Assembly (NCBI RefSeq): GCF_013870535.1
Contig: NZ_JACBXC010000009.1
Location: forward strand, 1-32,533
DNA length: 32,533 nt
DNA from: Streptomyces phytophilus
GTDB lineage: Bacteria > Actinomycetota > Actinomycetes > Streptomycetales > Streptomycetaceae
Reading direction: 5' to 3'
Part shown: positions 22,614 to 30,675 of the stretch, piece by piece
How positions within the stretch are numbered: the first letter of the stretch is position 1
Layout: every line of letters begins with the position of its first letter
The notes under the pieces: model-generated
The model's input: only the letters and a program-made list of their open reading frames with translations
What the model was told of the DNA's origin: nothing
Databases searched by the model: none
Made by a program: the position numbers and the translations under genes

Positions 22614-25124
22614 ATGGTCGCGACACGAAGCGACGTCATCTTCCCGCGCATCGGCACCGACGCCTGGGGCCGGAAACTCGCGGACGCCATCGAGAACACC
22701 TGCGCGGAACTCGGGGTCGTGCCCCCTCCCCGGCAGGCGATCACCGAGGGTCTGGCCACCGCCCTCCCGGACACCGAGATCAAGGGCCTGACCGTCACCC
22801 GGAGCGGCAAGAGGATGCTCAAGCCCACGGCCCACCGTCTCGTGCAGGCGGGCGACGAGCAGGTGCTCTTGCTGATGTGCGACGTCCATGGCGCTGCGGT
22901 GGCCCCGTGGGACCTCAACGACCGCACCGTCGGCTGCTGGTCGCCGCCCGTTGCTGAGGCCAGCCAGCGAGTCAAGGAACTCATCGCTGCTGAGCTGGCG
23001 CTGAACGAGGCCAGGAAGACCAAGGGGACGACAGAGAAGGAGCGGGAGAGGTGCCGCCGCGCAGCCGGAGACGACACCTACGCCGCGCAGGCCCTGGAGG
23101 CGGCCAAGCAGAAGCACAAGGACGCTGAGGCCCGCGTGGCGGAACTCGAACGCGAGCGTCAGGCCCTCCTTACCGCCCTCGGTAACCGACGGCCGCGGCC
23201 TGTGGTCCGGGCAGCAGAGCAGGACGGGAAGCCGAAGGCGGCGCTCACCCTCGCCGAGCAGCCGTATGAGGTGGCCGTTCATTTGCAGCGGTACGCCGCC
23301 GAGAATCTGGAGCGTGCCGGCAAGACCCGCGGCTACGACCTGACCGAGTCCCTTGTGGACGCGGGCCAGCTCTCCAAGGGCATGAACGTCCTGCAGCAGT
23401 GGCAGATCACCCGCCCCGACGGCACGGTGCTGAAGTTGTGGCGACTGGCCGCCGTGACCGGGAACAACCGGGCACTGGCCCGTCTCGACATCTTCCGTGT
23501 GCGTCCGGAACACCTGGTCACGGGGATGCCCCAGTCCCTCCTGCCCATGCCGAAGGGCAAGAAGGCCGACCCCGGGCTGCTGCTGCTGGGTCAGCGGGAG
23601 ATCCTGAACCGGCTCTCCGACCGGCTCAACGCGGTCACCGCCAACCCGGAGACGGAAGCGACCGACCCGGCGGTCCGCGCCGAGAAGATCGCCACGGTCT
23701 CCGCGGAGATCGTGATCGGCTGCACCAAGCCTGCGGCCCTGGAACACGTCCTGCGGACGCTGAATGTCAACGACCACCTGCGCGGCATCCAGCCCTACGA
23801 CGAGGACGCGCGCCTGATCGCCCTGTTCGCGACGCTCGTCGACGCATACGCCAGGGAATCGCTCCTCGCGGACGCACTCGCCGAGGCGTTCCCCGACGCG
23901 CGCGGCGCGGACCTCCTCGACCTGGTCGGCGTGCGCGACGCGCTGACCGCCAACGGACCGCTCGACCCGCTCGTGCCGCTCGTGCCTGCGGGCGACGACA
24001 TCGCCCCGGTCGTGCTCCGCGACATCGCGGTGCGCGCCATCACCGCGCTCGTATTCCCCGAGATCCCGCCCGAGTCCCCGGAGCGGACGAACGCACGCAC
24101 CGTCCGCGACACGGGGCGCTTCTGGCCGATCGTCAGGGGCACGCTGCAGGAGTCGGCGTGGAGCAGGACCAGGGCGAAGGCAGCCCAGGCACGCACCCGC
24201 CTGTGGTCCGCCGCCATCGCCCAGCTGTTCGTGCACCGGGGCAACATCCTCTCCGCCCTCGGCTTCTTCGGCGTCCAGGAGACCGCCACCGGCGCCGGGC
24301 AGGACCCGCGGTCGCTCAAGGCGCTCCTCCTCGGAGCAGAGGCCGGCGACGCGACCGCCTGGAACGCCCTCGTCCAGCGCATGGCACCGGCGCTGATCCA
24401 CGCGCCACAGCCGTTCATCACCGCCGGCCAGGGCAGCGAGGCCGGCCACGACCGCAAAGGCGTGCGACGCACCCCCACAAGCGCCCTCGCCGCCCTCAGC
24501 CTCGCGTACACGGCAGCCAGCAGCCCGAAACCCAGCCGGGCACTCCTCCTCGCGTTCGCGAAGGCAGTGTTGGAGCACCCGGACGCGACCCAGCCGCCCG
24601 AGGCGGAAAGCGGCGAAACTCTGATCTGCTACGGCGAACAGCACTGGGTTGAAGGGCATACGCCCATCACCGCCGGGATGATCACCGCTCCTGACAGCGG
24701 GGGCCGACCCACCCGCTACATCGCCGACAAGGAATGGTTCGACGAGACGTTCCCCGTGGAACTCGGTATCCCGGCCGCGAGCAACACCGCCACTTCCCCC
24801 ACGGCCGGGACCAGCGAGGGCACCACTGCCACCATCCACGGTGCTCCGCTGGCTGACCCACACGACCAACTGGCCACGCTGCGCCGGGAGCTGCCCGCCC
24901 GTGTGGAACTCGTCGAGAGCGGCTACCAGCAGGCCGTGGACTCCGCCCACACCCTGATGACCGATTTCGAAGAGGCCCACCGCCTACGCGTCCAGCTCGA
25001 AGAGGACGCGCTCCCGGCCGAGCAGCGGATCGAGTGGATGGAGAAGCTGACGAAAGCCCGGGCCGCGGCACAGGCCAGCACGACGACGCTCGAACAGGTG
25101 GAAGCGCTGATCCTCCAGGTCTGA
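22614..25124 (+). CDS. large protein of unknown family (836 aa)
   Basis: I do not recognise this protein. The ATG at 22614 has a strong GGAAGGAA site. Visible layout: residues 1-115 mixed (VTRSGKRMLKPTAHRLV, LLLMCDVHGAAVAPWDL); 120-190 a charged coiled coil (LEAAKQKHKDAEARVAELER); 215-310 a mixed segment with RPDGTVLKLWRL and VTGNNRALARLDIF, faintly like the G-x-R-R or DGQHR boxes of ParB-like/DndB-like folds; 330-680 an Ala-rich helical region; 690-740 a low-complexity Thr/Ala linker; and 755-836 a second coiled coil. No signal peptide or membrane segment. It stands alone, with its own leader and a perfect terminator, next to repeat patch B. Size and solitary setting would suit a defence or DNA-processing role, but I have no motif proof. 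Confidence 0.75.
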   Translation: MVATRSDVIFPRIGTDAWGRKLADAIENTCAELGVVPPPRQAITEGLATALPDTEIKGLTVTRSGKRMLKPTAHRLVQAGDEQVLLLMCDVHGAAVAPWDLNDRTVGCWSPPVAEASQRVKELIAAELALNEARKTKGTTEKERERCRRAAGDDTYAAQALEAAKQKHKDAEARVAELERERQALLTALGNRRPRPVVRAAEQDGKPKAALTLAEQPYEVAVHLQRYAAENLERAGKTRGYDLTESLVDAGQLSKGMNVLQQWQITRPDGTVLKLWRLAAVTGNNRALARLDIFRVRPEHLVTGMPQSLLPMPKGKKADPGLLLLGQREILNRLSDRLNAVTANPETEATDPAVRAEKIATVSAEIVIGCTKPAALEHVLRTLNVNDHLRGIQPYDEDARLIALFATLVDAYARESLLADALAEAFPDARGADLLDLVGVRDALTANGPLDPLVPLVPAGDDIAPVVLRDIAVRAITALVFPEIPPESPERTNARTVRDTGRFWPIVRGTLQESAWSRTRAKAAQARTRLWSAAIAQLFVHRGNILSALGFFGVQETATGAGQDPRSLKALLLGAEAGDATAWNALVQRMAPALIHAPQPFITAGQGSEAGHDRKGVRRTPTSALAALSLAYTAASSPKPSRALLLAFAKAVLEHPDATQPPEAESGETLICYGEQHWVEGHTPITAGMITAPDSGGRPTRYIADKEWFDETFPVELGIPAASNTATSPTAGTSEGTTATIHGAPLADPHDQLATLRRELPARVELVESGYQQAVDSAHTLMTDFEEAHRLRVQLEEDALPAEQRIEWMEKLTKARAAAQASTTTLEQVEALILQV

Positions 25125-25159
25125 CCAGCGCGGTAGAACCCCAACGCTGGCGTGCGTCG

Positions 25160-25190
25160 GCGGGCTCCTCAACGCAGTTGAGGAGCCCGC
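25160..25190 (+). terminator. strong hairpin terminator after the 836-aa gene
   Basis: Perfect 14-bp stem (25160-25173 with 25177-25190, core GGGCTCCTCAAC) and a GCA loop, 35 bases after the stop codon. Confidence 0.8.
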
Positions 25191-25277
25191 CCCCGGGAAC
25201 TACGCACGGGCAGCCACAGCACGCCCGGCAGCCACCAGCCGCGCATTATCGCCCCGGACCTGGTCACCGACGCCCAG

Positions 25278-25433
25278 ATGTGCCTCAAGCGCGGCGGCAG
25301 CGAACGGGCATGCGCCACCTGTCACCGCGCCCTCGACCACATGGACGGCGTCCGCTCCAACCGCATCGGCAATGCCGTCACCGGCATGCGCAACGACCTC
25401 ACCGCTTACGGGCCCGCGGCCTGCGACGCGTAG
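25278..25433 (+). pseudogene. C-terminal remnant of a TPR-type regulator
   Basis: A 51-codon frame ending at a TAG (25431). The segment LDHMDGVRSNRIGNAVTG resembles the final helix pair of Streptomyces XRE-TPR regulators, which end with a similar LD-x-VRS-x-RI pattern. No matching HTH or repeat coding sequence lies upstream; the terminator of the 836-aa gene is about 90 bases before. Probably a relic, possibly a chance frame. Confidence 0.35.
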
Positions 25434-25484
25434 CCGAACTCGATGAGCGCGGAAGCGAATTCCTCACCGGCTCCTGACCTCCGC

Positions 25485-26222
25485 TCAGCGCCGCTCGCAC
25501 AGGCGGCGGACGATCGGCTCCAGATAGTCCGCGTGTGGACCGTCCAGGATCGCCAACTCCTTCGGCGAGGACACCAGGGCGATGCCGTCGAGTTCAGGTT
25601 CGCGCCCCTGGACGCGCTCAGCCGCTGCCGCAGCGGCGAGGCCGGCGCGCAGCGCTGCCTCGGAACACGCGGGGGCAAGGTAGGTCAGGCCGACACTGCC
25701 GTTCTCCCCCCGGGTCACAACCCAAAGTCGCAACTCCTCGGCGACGCGAATCCCCACCTCCTCGGCGAGTTCCCGCGCTGCCTGAGCGGCAAGCCCCGAC
25801 TCGTCCAGCACCGCGCCTTCCTCGGGGGGCTCCACTGAGCCTCCCGGTAGTTGCCAGCGCCCTGGAGCCGCCGTAGAAGGCGCCATCCTCACCGCCAACA
25901 AGCGGCCGTTGTCGGTCGGCTGAGCGACGTTCACGAACAGCGAGGGCAATGCGGTGGCGCCGGAGACACGCCGTAAGGCGTAGTGCCGATAGGTCACCTG
26001 CACCCAGGACAACCGCAGCACTCGCGGGCTCAACCACTCCAGTCCCCTACAAGCCACCACCGGCCCGTCGAAGAGGTTGGGGTTGGCCCGAACCGCCCTT
26101 TCCCACACACGGTCTCGGGCCTCGGCATCGTGAGCCGGCAGCGGTGGCTCCTGGGCTTCGTCCAGCACAAGCCGTTTCGCGTCGAGGAGGTCAATGCCTA
26201 CCGGGCGCAGGATCTCAGTCAC
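25485..26222 (-). CDS. NUDIX hydrolase with N-terminal extension (245 aa)
   Basis: The Nudix box lies in the middle: PGGSVEPPEEG, then AARELAEEVGI with the REUxEE catalytic glutamates; the loop between the two parts is expanded to about 14 residues, longer than the classic spacing. About 120 residues precede the box (FDGPVVACRGLEWL, VQVTYRHYALRR) and form their own small domain, as in larger NUDIX proteins. Start is a GTG at 26222 with only a weak ribosome-binding site. Codon 83 is TTA (25976-25974). The downstream end is about 50 bases from the regulator relic. Substrate unknown; ADP-ribose- or sugar-nucleotide-like molecules are typical. Confidence 0.82.
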   Translation of the reverse strand: MTEILRPVGIDLLDAKRLVLDEAQEPPLPAHDAEARDRVWERAVRANPNLFDGPVVACRGLEWLSPRVLRLSWVQVTYRHYALRRVSGATALPSLFVNVAQPTDNGRLLAVRMAPSTAAPGRWQLPGGSVEPPEEGAVLDESGLAAQAARELAEEVGIRVAEELRLWVVTRGENGSVGLTYLAPACSEAALRAGLAAAAAAERVQGREPELDGIALVSSPKELAILDGPHADYLEPIVRRLCERR

Positions 26223-26462
26223 CGGCCCATCGTAGAACCGCCCTCTGGCGCACCTTTACTCTTTCACCCGGACAGTCCTCACAGAGCGTCTGAAGTCCCC
26301 CACCCAGGTTGCAGCGGAACGTCTCATCAGCGTGGGCGGCGTCGGAGGCAAAGCTGGCCCAGCGGATACCCGATGTTGGGGTGCACCCGCCCGATTTCTG
26401 ACGGAGGTTAGGCTGCGCAGTTTGATTGAAGCGATCGTACGGAGGGTGATTCTCGGCACCGA
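26223..26462. other. intergenic between two NUDIX genes
   Basis: About 240 bases of comparatively A/T-rich sequence with no gene, repeat or strong hairpin seen. Confidence 0.35.
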
Positions 26463-26975
26463 TTACAAGAGGCGCCCGTTCTCCAGGTAGCGTGGGATTT
26501 GTTCCTCAAGCGCTTTCAACGCTTGAGCGGCACGGCGGGCGATGCGTTTCTGGAGCATCTTCACGGCGTGATCGGGTTCGAGGAACTTTATCGCCGACAA
26601 TTCGCGATCACGAGGGCGGAGGCTGGAGCATTGCTCTGCTGTGAGGATGCCACCATCGAAGATAAAGGCCAGTTGATCATCCCACGGTCCATGCGGTGGC
26701 ACCCAGTCCACGACCAGTACTCTGATCAGAGGGAGGGTGAGCCAAAGCTCTTCGCCCAACTCTCGATTGGCCGCACCGTGCGGCGATTCATTTGCCTCGG
26801 CCATACCGCCGGGCAAGTCCCATGCATCCTTATATGTCGGCTTGACAATCAGGATACGGCCTCCCTCGTCGCAGAAAAGGGCATCTGCCGCAACACGTTT
26901 ACGTGCCTGCTTGGCATTGCCTTCTGCCAGGTGAGCCTCCTGCTCGCCGTTGGTTGACTCGGACTTTGTGGTCAC
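26463..26975 (-). CDS. NUDIX hydrolase (170 aa)
   Basis: The classic box is intact: LPGGMAEANESPHGAANREL followed by GEELWL, i.e. G-x5-E-x7-REL-x-EE. The N-terminal 25 residues are hydrophilic and probably disordered; the C-terminal helix (MLQKRIARRAAQALKALEEQ) is basic and amphipathic. Translation starts at a GTG whose bases overlap the stop of the XRE regulator (GTGA), so the enzyme is made together with the regulator. Both genes show lower G/C at third positions than their neighbours, suggesting they moved in together. The coupling suggests that the NUDIX activity and the regulator share a signal or pathway. Confidence 0.87.
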   Translation of the reverse strand: MTTKSESTNGEQEAHLAEGNAKQARKRVAADALFCDEGGRILIVKPTYKDAWDLPGGMAEANESPHGAANRELGEELWLTLPLIRVLVVDWVPPHGPWDDQLAFIFDGGILTAEQCSSLRPRDRELSAIKFLEPDHAVKMLQKRIARRAAQALKALEEQIPRYLENGRLL

Positions 26976-28210
26976 GTGTACGAACCTTCCATGGTGGGCG
27001 AGGCACCGATATCTGCGAACAGGACGGCTCGTTGCTCATTCACTGCCAGCAGGCATTCAAGGAAGTCACTCACCGAGCTTTGTTGTCGATAGGGGTTAAG
27101 TGCTATGGCCAAGTTGTTCAGTTGGTTTGTAGCGCGTATTGACCCGAGTGTATGACAAGCGCCGAGTAGTTCATTTCCCACGGTGCATGCTGCCTCAAGC
27201 TCTCCCTGTTGGACTCTGATCAGCGCCAGCGAGATCTGCCCGAAAACTCTGCTGCGGGCCCTGTCGCCAGGACGCAGGGATACTGCTCGCTCCGCCTCTG
27301 CAGCCGCTGCTGATAGTTTTCCCAGATCCTGCAGCGCCAGCGCGGCTTCACTGGCGAGCGCGGCTGAATCGAAACTGCTGGTCCATTCTGAGACTGCAGG
27401 AACCGGGGCAGACCTCAGCTCCTCGTGCGCGGCGTCAAGAACACGACGAGTGGCCTCTGCTTCTCCCCGTTTGGCCAGCGCCCGCGCTTCCATCGCATAC
27501 AGGCGAGACGATAGCGCGGGAACTTTCGGACCCAGATTAGCGTTCTTCCGCCCGGCCTGTGCTAGCGATGCCGCCTCGCTGAGTCGGCCGCGCTGCAGGG
27601 CAAGGTGACTCATGCTGGCCATAATATTCGCACCCAGCGCCGGGTCATTTCCGGAGCGAGCTAGGGGTAGGGCCTTCTGGAAATGTCTATTTGCGTGAGC
27701 GTCGCTCCCTGAATCGTGTGCCATCCAGCCAGCTAATTCAGTCAACGAAGCTGCTGCTAGGAATGTCTGCTGCGGTTCATCGTCCTCTTCGCTTCCGAAG
27801 AGGCGCGGTGCAATGTTGTGGTGAAGATATCGCAGAACTGACCGGTAAAGGTGCCCTCCGCCGAGTTGGCGATCCGCCGCCCTGAACGAAGCTATAGCCG
27901 TAGCATCAGAGGAAGATCTCTCTCCGGCTTCACGCGATGCCTGTCGAATAGTCACGTTCCGAGGAACGGTCCCCGGATCCCGTATTGTTCGTTTTGTCTG
28001 AGGCGTGCCGGGGGGGGCAGTGAAGGCAATCAACTCGCCGTTGGCCCTGAGGGCCTTGTCGAGTGCAGCTGCGATTTGGGGGGTTGGCTTCCGACGCCCG
28101 GTCACCAGATCTCCTACGTGACCTCGGCTGCAGTTCGCAAGATGGGCGACGTCCCGTAGCGAGAGGCTACCGCGCCGGCGGTGCAGTGCTTCCCCGAACG
28201 TCTCCTCCAT
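26972..28210 (-). CDS. XRE-type regulator with TPR-like C-terminus (412 aa)
   Basis: The HTH lies at about residues 6-60 (FGEALHRRRGSLSLRDVAHL, SRGHVGDLVTGRRKPT). The rest is a helical repeat array (SSRLYAMEARALAKRGEAEA; ASEAALALQDLGKLSAAAAE). Probably a repressor or activator of its own operon. The ATG at 28210 has GGAAGG upstream; a longer open frame to 28282 runs through direct repeats and is rejected. Codon 159 is TTA (27736-27734). The stop overlaps the NUDIX start as GTGA. The lower G/C codon use compared with neighbours suggests transfer. A run of three GTCCGCA repeats sits just upstream and may be its own operator. Confidence 0.87.
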   Translation of the reverse strand: MEETFGEALHRRRGSLSLRDVAHLANCSRGHVGDLVTGRRKPTPQIAAALDKALRANGELIAFTAPPGTPQTKRTIRDPGTVPRNVTIRQASREAGERSSSDATAIASFRAADRQLGGGHLYRSVLRYLHHNIAPRLFGSEEDDEPQQTFLAAASLTELAGWMAHDSGSDAHANRHFQKALPLARSGNDPALGANIMASMSHLALQRGRLSEAASLAQAGRKNANLGPKVPALSSRLYAMEARALAKRGEAEATRRVLDAAHEELRSAPVPAVSEWTSSFDSAALASEAALALQDLGKLSAAAAEAERAVSLRPGDRARSRVFGQISLALIRVQQGELEAACTVGNELLGACHTLGSIRATNQLNNLAIALNPYRQQSSVSDFLECLLAVNEQRAVLFADIGASPTMEGSYT

Positions 28211-28224
28211 CGTGACGCCTTCCA

Positions 28225-28264
28225 GTCCGCAGGAGTCCGCAGGGCGTCCGCACAGCCGCGGACG
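28225..28264 (-). promoter_or_regulatory. direct-repeat candidate operator before the XRE-NUDIX operon
   Basis: GTCCGCA occurs at 28225, 28235 and 28246, spaced 10 and 11 bases, i.e. one DNA turn apart, with an inverted copy (GCGGAC) at 28258-28263. About 30 bases further upstream a TTGAGA box and a TTGGAT box on the minus strand (28320-28315 and 28297-28292) are 17 bases apart, a plausible promoter. Binding by the XRE protein is inference. Confidence 0.4.
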
Positions 28265-28610
28265 CTTGCGTACAGGCCGCATCTTTCACCGATCCAACCT
28301 GCGATGAATCCTACTCTCAAGGGCGTCGACAGACTGCGACGTCAGGTCAGAACTGAACTACCAGGTGAGTGGTGTTGGTGATCGAGAGACGAGTGGTGAG
28401 GTGGACGGTGATCGGGTCGGCGCGCGCCCACTGGCTCGACGAGGCGGACTCATCGCGCTCGTTCACCAGCCCTGATCTGCTCGGCGCCTCCAACCGCACG
28501 CGCAGCCTCAGGAACGTCAACGCACCACTCCTTTCCACCCGCGTGCGAAAGAGGAGGTACGCCACCTCCCTGCGGGCTGGACACCTCGTTGTCTCGATGA
28601 GGCGATACGT
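28265..28610. other. intergenic, possible minus-strand gene fragment
   Basis: No certain gene. A minus-strand frame ending at 28347 has good G/C third-position bias over its last 40 codons (for example PITVHLTTRLSITNTTHL) but no clear start, no recognisable domain and no ribosome-binding site. I treat it as an unproven fragment. Confidence 0.25.
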
Positions 28611-28800
28611 ATGAACCAGTGGATGAGGGTCCGCCCGCCAGCTGAACGGACTGACGTCGACTTCTGCCGGCCGCATCCTGCACGGGTAAACGGCTACCTG
28701 TTGGGCGGCAAGGACAACTACGTGGCCGACCGCGATCTCGCCGGAGTCGTTACAAAGGTCCCGAAGGCCCGCGTGGAGTCCCTCTTGAGGGTGCTCGGTG
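28611..28800 (+). pseudogene. truncated DUF574 methyltransferase relic
   Basis: Translation from the ATG at 28611 gives CRPHPARVNGYLLGGKDNY and VADRDLAGVVTKVP, the N-terminal hallmark of DUF574 proteins. Beyond about codon 60 the frame continues but becomes arginine-rich, without the D-x-GTG SAM-binding motif expected near residue 90. The gene is therefore cut short and probably inactive. An intact relative follows 430 bases later in the same orientation, which suggests duplication and decay. Confidence 0.7.
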
Positions 28801-29233
28801 ACCACCGCCGTCGTCACGAGGTTCGCCCGGCCGGCGCCTGCACTCGGAAGATCCCGCCCTGCCCGACCGCCTTCCCCGGACTGCTCGACGGTCTCGCGCC
28901 GTCCTGTGCGTGCCTCGTTGTGACCCCGGCCCTTGCCTACCAGGGGCTTCGGCCAGTAGCGGCGAAACGCCAGCAGCGACTCGTAGACCTGGGCGCACGC
29001 CTGCTCTTGGTCCGTGGAGGCCACCGTAAGCCGCTGGTCTGGCGGAGACGCAGACCGCTTTCCCCTCGACGGCGGTGTGACATCGAAGGCGGCTATCGCA
29101 AATGCAATTCACTGATCCACCCTTCCTCCCAGAAGGAAGCGCGGGCAAGGGTGATCCGCCACGGTTACACCCCTTCACGGGACATGCCCTTCCGTCTTCC
29201 GTTCTGTCCGAACCCCTGTTAATCGAGGCTGGC
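28801..29233. other. intergenic with decayed coding sequence
   Basis: About 430 bases. On the minus strand a frame from 29024 (STDQEQACAQVYESLLAFRR) has coding-like bias for about 40 codons but no family I can name. GAGG at 29225-29228 is the ribosome-binding site for the next gene. No RNA gene or repeat is seen. Confidence 0.3.
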
Positions 29234-30136
29234 ATGGCCGAAACTCCCTCCAACCCTTCAGGCAACTCCCCACGCGTCAACGGATTCGACGGCGTTGAGT
29301 TGCCGAGCGCTGCGCAGCCGAATGCGGCACGCATCTACGACTACCTCCTGGGCGGTAAGGACTTCCTCAGCGTCGACCAGAAGGCCGCCGCAGAACTGCA
29401 GAAAGTCTTTCCGCACGCAGAGATTACCGCCCGGGAAAACCGGCGTTTCATGGCCCGTGCCGTGGGTTTCCTTGCGCGGCGGGGCGTGACGCAGTTCTTG
29501 GACGTCGGCACCGGTATCCCCACCTCCACACCTGATCTGTCCAATCTCCACGAGGTCGTCCAGGGAATCCAGCCGCGCGCCCGGGTGGTGTACGTGGACA
29601 ACGACCCAGTTGTCATGGCCCATGCGCGCGCCCTGCTGACCGGCACCGGCCAGGGCAGCGTGGGCTACGTAAGGGCGGATCTGCGCAAGCCGCAGCGCAT
29701 CCTCGACTCGGCGCCGGTACGCGCGCTGGACCAGACGCGGCCGGTCGCGCTCTCCCTCATCGCCATTCTCCATTTTCTGCGGGACGACGTTCGTCCGCAC
29801 GACGCGGTGGCCACGCTGATCGATGCCCTTCCCGCGGGCAGCTACCTGATCGTCTCGCACGTCACCAACGACCTGGTTTCCGAGGCCGGACCGGTGTCCA
29901 TGGAGGCCGCGGCGGACCTGTACCGGAACCACGGGATCCAGGCGCAGGCCCGTGATGCCGAGGAAATCCGCGGCTTCTTCGACGGGCTGGAGTTCATAGA
30001 CCCCCCGGGGCTGGTGCCGGTCCATCGCTGGCCGGCCGACGGCATCCTCAGCCGCCAAGTCACCGATGCAGAGGTCTCCTGCTACGGCGCAGTGGCCCTC
30101 AAGCGCAACCGGACTCGAACCGGGGGGCGAGGATGA
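29234..30136 (+). CDS. DUF574 family SAM-dependent methyltransferase (300 aa)
   Basis: Intact member of the family. It has the N-terminal hallmark AARIYDYLLGGKDFLSVDQK (31-50), TARENRRFMARAV, the SAM-binding motif I FLDVGTGIPT (88-97), the acidic motif II VVYVDNDPVV (118-127) and the downstream RPVALSLIAILHFL strand. The target of these actinomycete enzymes is unknown. The ATG at 29234 has GAGG upstream; the open frame begins earlier but without a ribosome-binding site. The stop overlaps the next start as ATGA. Two other copies or parts lie in the window (1-189 and 28611-28800), so the family has multiplied here. Confidence 0.92.
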   Translation: MAETPSNPSGNSPRVNGFDGVELPSAAQPNAARIYDYLLGGKDFLSVDQKAAAELQKVFPHAEITARENRRFMARAVGFLARRGVTQFLDVGTGIPTSTPDLSNLHEVVQGIQPRARVVYVDNDPVVMAHARALLTGTGQGSVGYVRADLRKPQRILDSAPVRALDQTRPVALSLIAILHFLRDDVRPHDAVATLIDALPAGSYLIVSHVTNDLVSEAGPVSMEAAADLYRNHGIQAQARDAEEIRGFFDGLEFIDPPGLVPVHRWPADGILSRQVTDAEVSCYGAVALKRNRTRTGGRG

Positions 30137-30323
30137 GCCCGAAGCACGCACGCGAACAGCAGAAGATCACGACGAGTGTGTGGCGGCCGTTCACGCTGCT
30201 CGCTCTGCTCGTGGGCGCTATCAGCGCAGCGGTACTGCCCGGTGGCGCCCGTGGCGAGACGTCAGGGTCAGCGCGGTGCCGAAGGTCACGGCGGGCGAGG
30301 TGGAGGCCGGCCATGGTGTGTAG
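30133..30323 (+). pseudogene. small membrane protein, probable frameshift near 30255
   Basis: The ATG at 30133 is coupled to the methyltransferase stop (ATGA). Residues 17-40 (VWRPFTLLALLVGAISAAVL) form a membrane helix, followed by GGARGE, as in the small protein at 31518. In the same frame the sequence then turns arginine-rich, whereas another frame reads VRVSAVPKVTAGEVEAGHGV and a stop at 30323. One insertion or deletion near 30255 would join them into a protein of about 60 residues. Either a real frameshift or a sequencing error. Without a shift the frame would run on into the next gene. Confidence 0.5.
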
Positions 30324-30498
30324 GCACCGCCCCCGCTGCCCGTCGGCTCAGGCGGCCGACCGCGACGCGGCCAAGAGCGTAGCGCGCGATCGTGTGTCGG
30401 GCTGGAGCCTGCTGTGCAACGGAGTCGTCGTCTTCGATGACACCGGCGAGCTGCTTCCCGATGGCCGCGTCATCAACCCGCACCGAGTCCAGTTGTAG
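30313..30498 (+). CDS. DUF5999 family protein (61 aa)
   Basis: A small protein of a family common in Streptomyces: VCRHRPRCPSAQAADRDAAK, then GWSLLCNGVVVFDDTGELLP and DGRVINPH, the conserved core. Cysteines 3, 9 and 35 and the two histidines could bind metal. The ATG at 30313 has GGAGG at 30302 with ideal spacing; a GTG one codon later is an alternative start. Function unknown to me. It follows the membrane protein and the DUF574 methyltransferase in one overlapping operon. Confidence 0.75.
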   Translation: MVCRHRPRCPSAQAADRDAAKSVARDRVSGWSLLCNGVVVFDDTGELLPDGRVINPHRVQL

Positions 30499-30524
30499 AC
30501 GCCGTACGGCTAGGCGCTCATGCC

Positions 30525-30607
30525 CCTGCTGCCCGCCGGATGCCGGGCCCTCGCTTGTACGAGGAGGACCATCCCCCGTGTCCTTTGCCCGCCTGGCGGG
30601 CAGCAGG
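30525..30607. repeat. 13-bp inverted repeat in the methyltransferase leader
   Basis: CCTGCTGCCCGCC at 30525-30537 and its exact inverted copy at 30595-30607, with 57 bases between. It lies between the DUF5999 stop and the next ATG. It could act as a long-loop terminator or a 5' leader structure. Confidence 0.5.
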
Positions 30608-30675
30608 TCTCACCACCGCCCGCGGCGTCATCCCCAACTCCGCAAAACCCGAACGCCTTTGGAGTTCTGATTTCT

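Noticed and set aside
22110-24980. A 956-codon minus-strand frame opposite the 836-aa gene
   Set aside because: Composition is glycine/arginine/valine rich without any motif, and the plus-strand gene has a good ribosome-binding site and terminator.
28347-29024. A minus-strand frame of 225 codons
   Set aside because: It crosses the DUF574 relic on the plus strand, has no ribosome-binding site or family match; only short parts have coding bias.
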